Positions 26,955 through 34,521 of a stretch of 64,000 nucleotides of DNA are shown here, piece after piece (position 1 is the stretch's first letter; each line of letters begins with the position of its first letter). Origin of the DNA: JBBQVZ01 sp963695975 (GTDB lineage Bacteria > Actinomycetota > UBA4738 > HRBIN12); NCBI GenBank assembly GCA_963695975.1, contig CAVOIB010000009.1:1-64000 (forward strand). The letters run 5' to 3'. The notes beneath the pieces were generated by a model. The model saw only the letters and a list, made by a program, of their open reading frames with translations, did not search any database and had not been told where the DNA came from. The position numbers and the translations under genes were made by a program.

Positions 26955-27494
26955 ATGGAACTGGGACCGTACGTGGACAGCATCCACAGCCAACTAGAGG
27001 TGGCGGCCGGGGCGGGGGGTGCTGAGGCTCGTGCGCTAGCCGAGCGTCTCGTCGCGCCGCTGGACGCGGCGATCCGCCTGGCGTTGCAGGACGCACTCGC
27101 GGCGGCGACAGAGGAGATCACCACCGAGCTCGCACCGGGGTCGGTCGAGCTACGACTGCGAGGTCGTGACCCTGAGTTCGTGGTGAAGCTGCCGACGAAC
27201 GATCCCTCCGGGGAGGAGTCGCTCGAGGGCGACGAGAAGATGCCGGGCGCATGGCCGACCGGTGGGGTCGGCGTTCCGACCGAGGGCGAGGAGGGCACGA
27301 TGTCCCGGATCAACCTCCGGATGCCCGATCACCTGAAGGCCCGGATCGAGCATGCGGCCGTCAGTGACGGTCTGTCGGTCAACGCCTGGCTCGTGCGAGC
27401 TGCCACCGCGCGGCTCGACCGAACCGATGCGGCACGTCGAGCCGAACGACGTGCGCCGAAGGGCGCTCAGCGCTACTCGGGCTGGGCGCGCTAG
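26955..27494 (+). CDS. Ribbon-helix-helix (HicB/Arc-like) protein
   Basis: A 179-residue protein. The N-terminal half is helical and hydrophobic-polar (ARALAERLVAPLDAAIRLAL), the middle is beta-like (GSVELRLRGRDPEFVVKL), and the C-terminus carries an Arc/HicB-type DNA-binding ribbon-helix-helix, MSRINLRMPDHLKARIEHAA followed by GLSVNAWLVRAATARL. No toxin partner is adjacent, so an antitoxin role is not supported. The start is probably leaderless (see the promoter entry). It is followed 16 bases later by a DUF4097 gene, a pairing I recall from actinobacterial genomes, where an ABC exporter usually follows. Confidence 0.75.
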   Translation: MELGPYVDSIHSQLEVAAGAGGAEARALAERLVAPLDAAIRLALQDALAAATEEITTELAPGSVELRLRGRDPEFVVKLPTNDPSGEESLEGDEKMPGAWPTGGVGVPTEGEEGTMSRINLRMPDHLKARIEHAAVSDGLSVNAWLVRAATARLDRTDAARRAERRAPKGAQRYSGWAR

Positions 27495-27510
27495 TCAGGA
27501 GAGATGTTCG

Positions 27511-28383
27511 ATGCGGACCTTCGATACGCCCGAACCGATCGCCGTCACTCTGGACGTTGGCGTGGGTGACATCCAGGTCGTGGCGAGCGATCGCACCGAC
27601 ACCGTCGTCGATGTTCGCCCGAGCGACCCAGCCAAGGAGTCCGATGTGACCGCCGCCGAGCAGACCCGCGTGGAGTACGCGAGCGGCAGGTTGTTGGTCA
27701 GGGCGCAGAAGGGGTGGCGGTGGTCCTTCCGTGCAGGTCGGGATTCGATCGACGTGCAGATCGAGCTTCCTGCCGGATCACAGGTGAGCGGTGAGGCGGG
27801 GGTGGCCGCGTTGCACTGCACCGGTCGCGTCGGTGGATGCCGGTTCAAGACCGGCGTCGGCGACATCCAGCTCGACCAAGCGGGCCCGCTCGAGCTCAAA
27901 GCCGGTGCCGGCGACATCACGGTGGGACAGGTCATCGGCGATGCCGAGGTCTCGACGGCCGGAGCCGTGGGGATCGGCAGCGTCGACGGGGTGGCGGTGG
28001 TCAAGAACTCCAACGGCGACACGTGGATCGGCGACGTCACGGGCGACGTGCGGGTGAAAGCGGCCAACGGCAGGATCACCATCGACCGGGCGCGGGCCGC
28101 GGCGACCTTGAAGACCGCCAACGGCGACCTGCGCCTGGTCGAGGTCGAACGTGGTGCTGTCCTCGCCGAAAGCGCGAACGGCAGGATCGACGTCGGGATC
28201 CGCGACGGCGTGGCGGCCTGGCTGGACCTCAAGACGGCGTTCGGCAACGTTCAGAACGACCTCCAGGCTTCCGATCGTCCCACCCCGGACGAGGAGGCGG
28301 TCGACGTGCGCGCCCGGACTTCCTACGGCGATATCACCATCCGCCGCTGCCATCCGAACGACACCGGGAGGGATGAGGCATGA
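27511..28383 (+). CDS. DUF4097-family beta-strand repeat protein
   Basis: A 290-residue protein built of repeated short beta-strands (GVGDIQV, GDITVGQV, GDTWIGDVTGDVRVKAANGR, TANGDLRLVEVERG, SYGDITIRR) predicted to stack as a beta-solenoid. No signal peptide or membrane helix is seen. The ATG has AGGAGAG seven bases upstream. It overlaps the following ABC-ATPase stub by four bases (ATGA). The family has no known enzymatic role and is often encoded with exporters or anti-sigma-like genes. Confidence 0.85.
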   Translation: MRTFDTPEPIAVTLDVGVGDIQVVASDRTDTVVDVRPSDPAKESDVTAAEQTRVEYASGRLLVRAQKGWRWSFRAGRDSIDVQIELPAGSQVSGEAGVAALHCTGRVGGCRFKTGVGDIQLDQAGPLELKAGAGDITVGQVIGDAEVSTAGAVGIGSVDGVAVVKNSNGDTWIGDVTGDVRVKAANGRITIDRARAAATLKTANGDLRLVEVERGAVLAESANGRIDVGIRDGVAAWLDLKTAFGNVQNDLQASDRPTPDEEAVDVRARTSYGDITIRRCHPNDTGRDEA

Positions 28384-28499
28384 CCATCACGACAGCTCGA
28401 TCCGCGATCGCGGCCACCGGGCTGCGCACGGCCTCGACGAGACCCATGAGCCGACCCCACCGGATCCACTTGCTCGGTCCGATCTCTCCGACGATGTAG
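28380..28499 (+). pseudogene. Stub of an ABC transporter ATP-binding protein
   Basis: Directly overlapping the DUF4097 stop, an ATG opens MTITTARSAIAATGLR, the usual first residues of DrrA-type ABC ATPases that follow RHH-DUF4097 pairs. At the point where a lysine, serine/threonine and glycine should follow, the sequence becomes unrelated (TASTRPMSRPHR) and stops after 39 codons. No Walker motif occurs nearby in any frame. I infer a deletion that removed the exporter genes. The next ~210 bases hold nothing recognisable. Confidence 0.5.
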
Positions 28500-28712
28500 T
28501 CACGGGCACGTAGCTCGATCCGGGGGAGAAGTCGGCGCCCCGCGGGGAGTCTTGGTCCGGCACCACGCCGACGCTACCGCGGCGGGCCGACACGATCCCA
28601 CCCGACTCAGGTCTGGCGGCTCCTGGAAGGGAGGACCGCACGAAGGAGCATCAATGGGAGGGGAAGCGTCCCGTGCGGTCGTGCTGCGCACGCCAAAGGG
28701 CGGCCGACCGGC

Positions 28713-29771
28713 TCAGGAGCAGATGTGGCTGGCCGTCGGCGGGTCATCGGGGTCATTCGGACTTATCGCCGCGTCGTCCGAGCACACCCGGATGGGGATC
28801 CCGTGCGAGTCCGGATAGATCCCGCCACCCGCCACGCCAGCGGTGTTGCCGGTTACCGATGATGAATCGTTCATCGTTACGCTGTCGTCGGTAGAGACGC
28901 CGCCGCCCGAACCCCCGGCCGTGTTCCCGGTGACCGTCGACGAGCCGCTCATGATCAGACTGCTCCAAGTGATCAACCCTCCCCCGTTGGCCGCCGCCGT
29001 GTTTCCACTGACCGACGCCGAGTCGTTCAGTAACAGGGTGTTCAAGGCGTCGATGCCCCCGGCGTCCGACCCCGCCACGTTGCCAGAGACGGAGGACGAG
29101 TCGTTCAGGACGATGTTGTACCCCTCGATCCCGCCACCGCTTCCAGCTGCCGAGTTCCCGGTCACCGACGCGGCGCCGTTCATGGTGATCGGGGCCCAGC
29201 TGCTCCCCAGGATTCCACCCGCATCGCCCTCCGAGGTGTTTCCACTGACCGACGCCGAGTCCGTTAAGGAGAGGTACGAAGGCCGTGAGAAGTCGAGCAC
29301 TGCTTGGTAGATGCCGCCGCCCCCCTCAGTCGCGGCATTCCCGAATATCGATGTGACCCCGTTCAGCACGAGCCGACCATGCGAGAACTTGATACCCGCC
29401 CCGCGGAGGCTGCTCCCGTTGGTGATCGCGAGGTCCGTGATCACGACGTTGGCAGAGCGAAGCCGCAGCACCCGACCTGAGCCTGCTCCTTCGAGCGTGG
29501 ATATAGGCTGCCCGATAGATGGGACGCCCCTGAGGCGCAACGTCGTATGGTGGATCACCGTTGTTCCGACGCAGGTGCCCTCCACCAGTAAGGAATCGCC
29601 CTCCGCCGAGGCGTCAACGGCTGCCTGCAACGTGTCGTAGGTCATCCCCGTTCCATCGTTCCGGACCGAGCACGCGGCCGCGACGACAGGTCGAGCGATC
29701 ACGACCATCCCTCCGAGCAGCGTGAGCAACGATACGAAGAGAGCCGATGCGCGATGCCAGGTCCGTATCAC
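28713..29771 (-). CDS. Secreted parallel beta-helix repeat protein
   Basis: A 352-residue exported protein. The signal peptide covers about residues 1-33 (ASALFVSLLTLLGGMVVIA, cleavage after VVAAA). TYDTLQAAVDASAEGDSLLV is the start common to right-handed beta-helix and polymorphic-repeat proteins. The rest consists of repeats with the core GNTA(G/A)xxGGGI and NDS(S/A)SVSGN. No C-terminal anchor or sorting signal is seen, and the last ~20 residues are Asp/Pro-rich. The GTG start has AAGGAG six bases upstream. Surface or adhesin-like roles are common guesses for such proteins; none is shown here. Confidence 0.85.
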   Translation of the reverse strand: MIRTWHRASALFVSLLTLLGGMVVIARPVVAAACSVRNDGTGMTYDTLQAAVDASAEGDSLLVEGTCVGTTVIHHTTLRLRGVPSIGQPISTLEGAGSGRVLRLRSANVVITDLAITNGSSLRGAGIKFSHGRLVLNGVTSIFGNAATEGGGGIYQAVLDFSRPSYLSLTDSASVSGNTSEGDAGGILGSSWAPITMNGAASVTGNSAAGSGGGIEGYNIVLNDSSSVSGNVAGSDAGGIDALNTLLLNDSASVSGNTAAANGGGLITWSSLIMSGSSTVTGNTAGGSGGGVSTDDSVTMNDSSSVTGNTAGVAGGGIYPDSHGIPIRVCSDDAAISPNDPDDPPTASHICS

Positions 29772-30212
29772 CGATCGCTCCTTTCACCTGAGGGGAGCGG
29801 GGGAGCGCTGCGCCCTCGGCGAGCGTAGTCTCAGCCGGCCTCTTCCGCGCACAGAGGCAGCAAGCCACAGCCCCCTGCCCCGTAACACTTTCCGCCGCCC
29901 GCCCCTCCTGTCCGCTGCATCTGATCGAGAGGATCGTGGGTCCGCTGGGTCTCCGGTTCGCCGAGTCATCGCGTTGGGCGGACGCGCGACTACCGGAGGG
30001 CAGCCGTGTCCATGCGCACGACCTTCAAGTTAGTAACCAGCCCCCTGAAGGCCCTCGTACGGAACGCGGCTCGACAACGCGACGAGGCTCGCCCGGATCC
30101 GGAGCTGGATCCGAGCGATCTGAGGCCTCGGGGTCGCGGCGTCCGCGCGGCGACCGGCCGGAGAACGGCCGGGCGCCGCGCGTGCGTGTCGCTGGTCGAG
30201 CGGCGATGCCCG
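29772..30212. other. Intergenic stretch without a supportable gene
   Basis: This gap contains the Shine-Dalgarno and promoter side of the beta-helix gene. Short open frames exist on both strands but have the Arg/Pro-rich composition of shadows in high-GC DNA and no recognisable motif. Confidence 0.6.
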
Positions 30213-30866
30213 TCAATAGCCGTAGCCGCCGGACGAACCTCCGCCACCACCGTTCCCACCGTAGGGCGCGGTCGGGCCGTTCTGGCCGCCGCCGCCTCCC
30301 CCGGACGCGAACGCGTTGGTCTGCGACAGGACGCCGGCGAGGCCGAGCGCCCCGATCACCACCGCGGCCGCGAGCGCGAAGCTCCGCACACGTGCTGCGG
30401 CCCGTGCCGTAGCTGATCCGCGGATCACCAGCACCACCGCACCGACGACGGTCACCGCTGCGAGGATCGTCGCCACGCTATCGGGGAACCGGACGGGCAG
30501 CACGACGTGGGCGAACTGGCCGAACGGGAGCCCCACCGTCCGGGAGACGAGCCACGTGGCCACGACGACCGCGTTGCCCAACGCGCCGAGCACGAGCCAC
30601 CAGGCGGGAGCCCAGATCAGTGCCAGGAGGCCCCAGACGACCTGCGCCGCGCCCACCGCTGCGAAGAACAGATGGGTCTGCGCGTTGTTGCCCCCGATCG
30701 TCGCCGCCGCGGCGATGTTGATCGCGCCGGCAGCGATGCTGGCCAGGGCGATCACCGACACGATCCGTGCAGCGCTCCGATCCTGCTCCGCCACCGCCCC
30801 GTTCGTCGCCACCGCGACCGGGCGCTGAGCGGGTGCCGTGTCATCCCATCGAGGTTGTGCAGACAT
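30213..30866 (-). CDS. Six-helix membrane protein with glycine-rich tail
   Basis: A 217-residue protein with about six predicted membrane helices (for example IVSVIALASIAAGAINIAAA, AAVGAAQVVWGLLALIWAP, VATILAAVTVVGAVVLVI, LAAAVVIGALGLAGVLSQ). It ends in a Gly/Ser/Tyr-rich tail (SGGGGGGQNG through GGSSGGYGY). The ATG has AAGGAG nine bases upstream. No family is recognised. The tail could be exposed outside the cell. It is preceded by a 44-residue gene on the same strand. Confidence 0.75.
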   Translation of the reverse strand: MSAQPRWDDTAPAQRPVAVATNGAVAEQDRSAARIVSVIALASIAAGAINIAAAATIGGNNAQTHLFFAAVGAAQVVWGLLALIWAPAWWLVLGALGNAVVVATWLVSRTVGLPFGQFAHVVLPVRFPDSVATILAAVTVVGAVVLVIRGSATARAAARVRSFALAAAVVIGALGLAGVLSQTNAFASGGGGGGQNGPTAPYGGNGGGGGSSGGYGY

Positions 30867-30884
30867 CGTTCTAACTCCTTCCTA

Positions 30885-31019
30885 CTAGATCCGCCGCCGC
30901 TTCTCCCGTGATGGAAGAACGCGACGTACTGGAACGACGTGGGTGACCGCTTCAACCGCGAGGTAGATCGCGAGCCACCTCTTCCACTTCCGCTCGTATG
31001 CCGACCGTTCCGTTTCCAT
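30885..31019 (-). CDS. 44-residue basic small protein
   Basis: METERSAYERKWKRWLAIYL begins a 44-residue product with one short hydrophobic helix (LAIYLAVEAVTHVVPV) flanked by basic ends (ERKWKR; SREKRRR). A strong Shine-Dalgarno (GAGGAGGTGG) sits just before the ATG, which is the main support. It lies 18 bases upstream of the six-helix protein gene and may be co-transcribed. A small membrane-associated peptide of unknown role. Confidence 0.55.
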   Translation of the reverse strand: METERSAYERKWKRWLAIYLAVEAVTHVVPVRRVLPSREKRRRI

Positions 31020-31407
31020 GTCCACCTCCTCATCTGCTCGGTGGTTGCATGGGTAGTACCGGCGGGGGCATCCGACGGTTTGCCCGTGGCACGTGATGTT
31101 CAGCAAACTCTCAGCGTGCCGTGCGTCACCAAAGGGTGGGCAGGGTCCCGCGCAGGCTCGATCGCTCCTCGCGTCCGGCCAAGACGACCTGCTCTCACCT
31201 GTACGCGTTGATGTCGGTCATGGTCGTGGGCTCCGGGGTGCTGGCAGCGGTCGGCCACCTCGGGGAAACGGGTACGAGCGCTGGCTGCGAGGGGCATTTC
31301 CACAACCTTCGGTTCCGACCCAGCGTGTCATCGAGGGGGCCTGTGATTCTCGAGCGATGTGACGAGCAGTCGCGACCAGCACCGTGGCAGCTCGTGAACG
31401 GGATAGG

Positions 31408-31640
31408 TCAGGTTCTCGCCGCGTCGATCTCCGCGAGCAACCGCACTACCTGCCGGCGAGCGTCCGGGTACATCGTCAGAAGGTCGATGATGTCGGCCCA
31501 ATCGTCGCCGTTCTGGTCGCGGTAGCGGAGGAAACAGACGGCAGGAAGCGCCCGGTGCCGCGCAGGTTGAACTGTGCGTTGGGGTCGTCCGTAGACCCAA
31601 GCAGCGAACAAGCATGGGGCGTCAGGCGGACGCTCTGAGG
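31408..31640 (-). pseudogene. Possible frameshifted C-terminal gene remnant
   Basis: Two adjoining frames both read like normal protein and meet near 31550: SLLGSTDDPNAQFNLRGTGR in one, then AVCFLRYRDQNGDDWADIID and LLTMYPDARRQVVRLLAEID in the next, ending at 31408. Their composition is unlike the Arg-rich shadows around them. I do not recognise the family. The remainder of 31020-31661 shows no other supportable gene. Confidence 0.35.
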
Positions 31641-31661
31641 TGATTCTGAGGGAGAATCGAC

Positions 31662-31880
31662 ATGAAGAAGATGATGGTCGTCGCTGCGGTCCTCGTGCTG
31701 ACCTTCGTCGCGCTCCGTCGTTTCGGACCGACGCTGGGCAAGCGGGCCATGGCGAAGTGCCAAGCGATGATGGCGAGCCATCAAGGAGATGTGGGAGCAG
31801 AACTCGCGGACCCCCGTGCCACCTCGAACGAAGAGCGGCTGCGTCCGCCGAGTCTTCAGGGTAGGGGTGGAGGGCGATGA
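31662..31880 (+). CDS. Small single-helix membrane protein
   Basis: A 72-residue product. MKKMMVVAAVLVLTFVALRR forms an N-terminal helix or signal anchor, followed by FGPTLGKRAMAKCQAMMASH and a polar tail. GAGGGAGA lies eight bases before the ATG. I do not recognise it. The tail after residue ~45 looks less conserved-like, so the end may be altered. Confidence 0.5.
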   Translation: MKKMMVVAAVLVLTFVALRRFGPTLGKRAMAKCQAMMASHQGDVGAELADPRATSNEERLRPPSLQGRGGGR

Positions 31881-31983
31881 TGCACCACCCGGTAGGTACT
31901 GCCCTTGACGCCGTCCCGCACGACGATGGTCGCCATGTCTCGAGTCTGTGCGGTGTGCATGATCCGTGCGAGAGATTCGCCCG

Positions 31984-32703
31984 CTACGCTCGGTCGAGGG
32001 CGTTGAGCAGCCGTTTCGCCATCTTCGGGCTCGCGCCGTCGTCTTCGTGCTTGAAGTAGCAGAAGACGTCGCTGCCGGCATCAAGCGCCGGGCGGATCCG
32101 GTCGGCCCACGCGGTCAACTCATCGTCGGTGTACTCGGTCTTGCGCAAACGTAGGTATCCCGCCGGTTCCCAAGAGAGGTCGTTCGGACCGGGATCCTGC
32201 TCGTCAGTTTCTGCGACGCACCACGCGACCCCCTGTGACAAGAGAAGTTCGCGCGCTTCCGTCCACGATGGATGGCGGAACTCCATCGCGAAGCGGGGTG
32301 GTCCGGGCGGCAGGTACCCGACGAACGACTCGATCAGCTCGCGGTCGTAGTGCAGCGACGGCGGGCACTGGAACAGGATGCATCCCAAACGATCGCCCAG
32401 CAGTCGCGCCCGTTCCAGGAAGTCGCGGACGTCGTCGTCCGCGTCGCGCAGTCTCTTGAAGTGCGTGATCCGCTGGTTCGCCTTCAGCGTGAACACGAAC
32501 CCGGGTTGCGCCTGCTCGCGCCACGTGAGCATCGACTTCTCGGTCGGGAAGCGCCGGAACGTGTAGTTCACCTCGACCGACGAGAGCTGGGACGAGTAGT
32601 ACGAGAGCATCTCGCGGTTCTTGAGGCCCTCCGGATAGAAGACGCCATGCTTCCACTCGTCGTAGGCGTAGCCCGACGTTCCCAGGTAGAAGGATCCGGT
32701 CAC
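31984..32703 (-). CDS. DUF72 (YecE-like) family protein
   Basis: A 239-residue TIM-barrel protein of the DUF72 family. Landmarks are LGTSGYAYDEWKHGVFYP at the N-terminus, SSVEVNYTFRRFPTEKSM, LFQCPPSLHYDRELIE, FAMEFRHPSW, and GYLRLRKTEY followed by DVFCYFKHEDDG at the C-terminus. The function is not established; the fold suggests an endonuclease-IV-like or sugar-phosphate site. A GTG start at 32703 sits six bases after a -10-like CATCAT, suggesting a leaderless mRNA. It is divergent from the hydrolase at 32713 with only nine bases between the starts. Confidence 0.9.
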   Translation of the reverse strand: MTGSFYLGTSGYAYDEWKHGVFYPEGLKNREMLSYYSSQLSSVEVNYTFRRFPTEKSMLTWREQAQPGFVFTLKANQRITHFKRLRDADDDVRDFLERARLLGDRLGCILFQCPPSLHYDRELIESFVGYLPPGPPRFAMEFRHPSWTEARELLLSQGVAWCVAETDEQDPGPNDLSWEPAGYLRLRKTEYTDDELTAWADRIRPALDAGSDVFCYFKHEDDGASPKMAKRLLNALDRA

Positions 32704-32712
32704 GGTGGCATG

Positions 32713-33390
32713 ATGACACGCATGAGCGTTCCCGAGGAACGCGTGACGATCGCGGGCGGTCCTTCGAGGGTGTCTGGCGTCTACGCGCGGCCTGCGGACC
32801 CGATCGCCACGATCGTCGTCGCCCACGGCGCGGGCGCCGGCATGGATCACCCGTTCATGGTGGGGTTCACCCGGGCGATGAACGACGAGGACATCGCCAC
32901 GCTGCGGTTCAACTTCCCGTACACGGAGGCCGGCCGGCGTTCGCCGGACCGGGCGCCGGTGGCCATAGCGACCTGGCGGGCCGCGATGCAGGAGGCGGCA
33001 CGGCGCGCGGCGGCCGGCGAGCCCGTCTGGGCGTCCGGGAAGTCGTTCGGGGGCCGGATGGCCTCGATGGCGGTGGCGGATGGCATGTCCGCCGCGGGAC
33101 TCGTGTTCCTGGGGTACCCGCTCCATCCCCCTGGCAAGCCGGAGGCGATTCGCGATGAGCACCTCTACGCGATCACGGTGCCGATGTTGTTCCTGGAAGG
33201 CACGCGCGATCCGTTCGCGACGCGCGAGCTTCTGGAAGGAGTGACAGCGAAGCTTGGACCGCGCGCGTCGGTCGTCTGGATCGACGGTGGTGACCATTCC
33301 TTCAACGTGCGCGGCGTGAAGGCCGATGCGCGCGCGGTCGGCGCGGGACTGGCGACGCCCGTCGGCGCCTTCATCCGGGGGCACGTCTGA
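32713..33390 (+). CDS. Alpha/beta hydrolase, KAN/Tex30-like
   Basis: A 225-residue hydrolase of the dienelactone-hydrolase/Tex30 group. VVAHGAGAGMDHPFM forms the oxyanion strand-turn (residues ~34-48), ASGKSFGGRMAS holds the nucleophile Ser in a G-x-S-x-G-like elbow (GKSFGG), LFLEGTRDPFAT carries the acid Asp, and GGDHSFNV the His. The substrate is unknown. In-frame ATGs at 32710, 32713 and 32722 are all possible. It overlaps the next gene by one base (TGATG). Confidence 0.85.
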   Translation: MTRMSVPEERVTIAGGPSRVSGVYARPADPIATIVVAHGAGAGMDHPFMVGFTRAMNDEDIATLRFNFPYTEAGRRSPDRAPVAIATWRAAMQEAARRAAAGEPVWASGKSFGGRMASMAVADGMSAAGLVFLGYPLHPPGKPEAIRDEHLYAITVPMLFLEGTRDPFATRELLEGVTAKLGPRASVVWIDGGDHSFNVRGVKADARAVGAGLATPVGAFIRGHV

Positions 33391-33677
33391 TGCCGCGCAA
33401 GAACCGGCGCAACCCCGAGTACTTCACCGCTCCCGAGGCGCCACCCGCGCGAGCGGACGCGCCCCTTTGGGCCGAGGTCCCTGGGTACGACGTCAGACAC
33501 GTCGGCGGACAGAAGGAGTACCGATGCCCGGGATGTGACCACATCGTTCGACAGGGTGTGTGGCACCTGGTGGTCGTGCCAGACGGGGATCCGGACTCCC
33601 GGCGTCACTGGCACACCGAGTGTTGGCGACGAGAGCTGAAACGCCTTGGACGGTACCGGGCGTCGTCAGAGGGCTGA
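33390..33677 (+). CDS. Small zinc-binding actinobacterial protein
   Basis: A 95-residue protein. After a basic N-terminus (MPRKNRRNPEYF) and QKEYRCPGCDHIVRQGVWHL come HWHTECWRREL. The CPGC pair and the H-x-H-x3-C cluster form a likely single zinc site. This pattern is common in actinobacterial proteins loosely named ATP/GTP-binding, but no nucleotide-binding motif is present. It is coupled to the upstream hydrolase by one-base overlap and overlaps the convergent cNMP gene by 12 bases. Confidence 0.75.
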   Translation: MPRKNRRNPEYFTAPEAPPARADAPLWAEVPGYDVRHVGGQKEYRCPGCDHIVRQGVWHLVVVPDGDPDSRRHWHTECWRRELKRLGRYRASSEG

Positions 33678-34088
33678 CGTCGCGTCGAGCCGCTGCACGA
33701 CGGCGCGCAGGATCTTGACCGCGATGTCCTCCTCGTACAGGACCTTCTGGAACTCGCTCCGTCCCAAGAGGAAGCAGCGCATCGGTGTCACGGCCTGCAC
33801 CGTGGCGGTGCGTGGGCTCCGCCCGATCAGCGTTCGCAGCAACGCGAGCTCGCCGAAGTAGTCCCCCGCGCCGAGCGAGTTGACCCTCCTGTCCCCGCGC
33901 CGTACGTCGGCGTCTCCCTCGAGGATCACGAAGAAGTCGTCGGCCATCGCACCCTGCTCGCACAGGATCTGACCAGGTTCGTACGTCTGCTCCCAGCCGT
34001 TGGCCGCGATGTGTTTGAGCTGGCGGCGCGAGCAGCTGCCGAAGAGCGGAACGACCCGCAACGCAGAGATCGTCTCGGCTTGGCTCAT
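33666..34088 (-). CDS. Stand-alone cyclic-nucleotide-binding protein
   Basis: A 140-residue CRP-like beta-barrel without a DNA-binding domain. VVPLFGSCSRRQLKHIAANG begins it, GQILCEQGAMADDFFVILEG is the barrel core, and the phosphate cassette reads DYFGELALLRTLIGRSPRTATVQA, with Glu and Arg-Thr-Ala-Thr as in true cNMP binders (with an insertion before the Arg). It ends with a helix. TAGGGT lies eight bases before the ATG, suggesting a leaderless start. It is divergent from the gene at 34102. The output partner is unknown. Confidence 0.85.
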   Translation of the reverse strand: MSQAETISALRVVPLFGSCSRRQLKHIAANGWEQTYEPGQILCEQGAMADDFFVILEGDADVRRGDRRVNSLGAGDYFGELALLRTLIGRSPRTATVQAVTPMRCFLLGRSEFQKVLYEEDIAVKILRAVVQRLDATSAL

Positions 34089-34101
34089 CGGATGGAACCC
34101 T

Positions 34102-34521
34102 ATGGAGGATGGGGATGTCGCACAAGTGCACGTCCCGGGCCCCGACTATCATCCGCGCGGGATGGGTGACGACGTCCGGGTTCGACTCTGGGAAACAGGT
34201 GGGCGCTGGTACGCGCACATCCTGGACGCGCCCGCGTTCATCGAAGTGACCGGGACGACGCGCGAGCGCTGCCTCGAGGAGCTCCGCAGGACCACGGGCC
34301 CAGACGTCTCCCTGACGATCGAGGTCGTGCCGCAGATCGTCGGGGTCGCCGAGGCCGCGGAGATCATGGGGTGGGACAAGCGCCGCGTGGTCACCTACAT
34401 CGACCGAGGTCAGTTCCCCGAGCCGCTCACCTCGCTCGCATCCGGACGCATCTGGCTGCGCGAAGACGTGGAGCGGTTCGCGGAGGAGTGGCGGGCGCGC
34501 CATCCGAAGTCCGTCACGTGA
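34102..34521 (+). CDS. HicB-like plus helix-turn-helix protein
   Basis: A 139-residue two-part protein. The N-terminus (DVRVRLWETGGRWYAHILDA, then FIEVTGTTRERCLEELRRT) has the beta-beta-beta-alpha pattern of HicB-like partial RNase-H folds. The C-terminus (VGVAEAAEIMGWDKRRVVTY, then SGRIWLREDVERFAEEW) is an excisionase/MerR-like winged helix. It is probably a DNA-binding regulator. A start at 34162 is also possible. It is coupled by TGATG to the phosphatase-SCP2 gene downstream. Confidence 0.65.
   Translation: MEDGDVAQVHVPGPDYHPRGMGDDVRVRLWETGGRWYAHILDAPAFIEVTGTTRERCLEELRRTTGPDVSLTIEVVPQIVGVAEAAEIMGWDKRRVVTYIDRGQFPEPLTSLASGRIWLREDVERFAEEWRARHPKSVT

Noticed and set aside
26955..27494. Calling the RHH gene an antitoxin of a toxin-antitoxin pair
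   Set aside because: No toxin-like gene is adjacent; the next gene is DUF4097.
28713..29771. The GNTAGxxGGGI repeats as a CRISPR-like or DNA repeat array
   Set aside because: The repetition is at protein level in a single signal-peptide-bearing frame (beta-helix); the DNA copies vary as expected for coding repeats.
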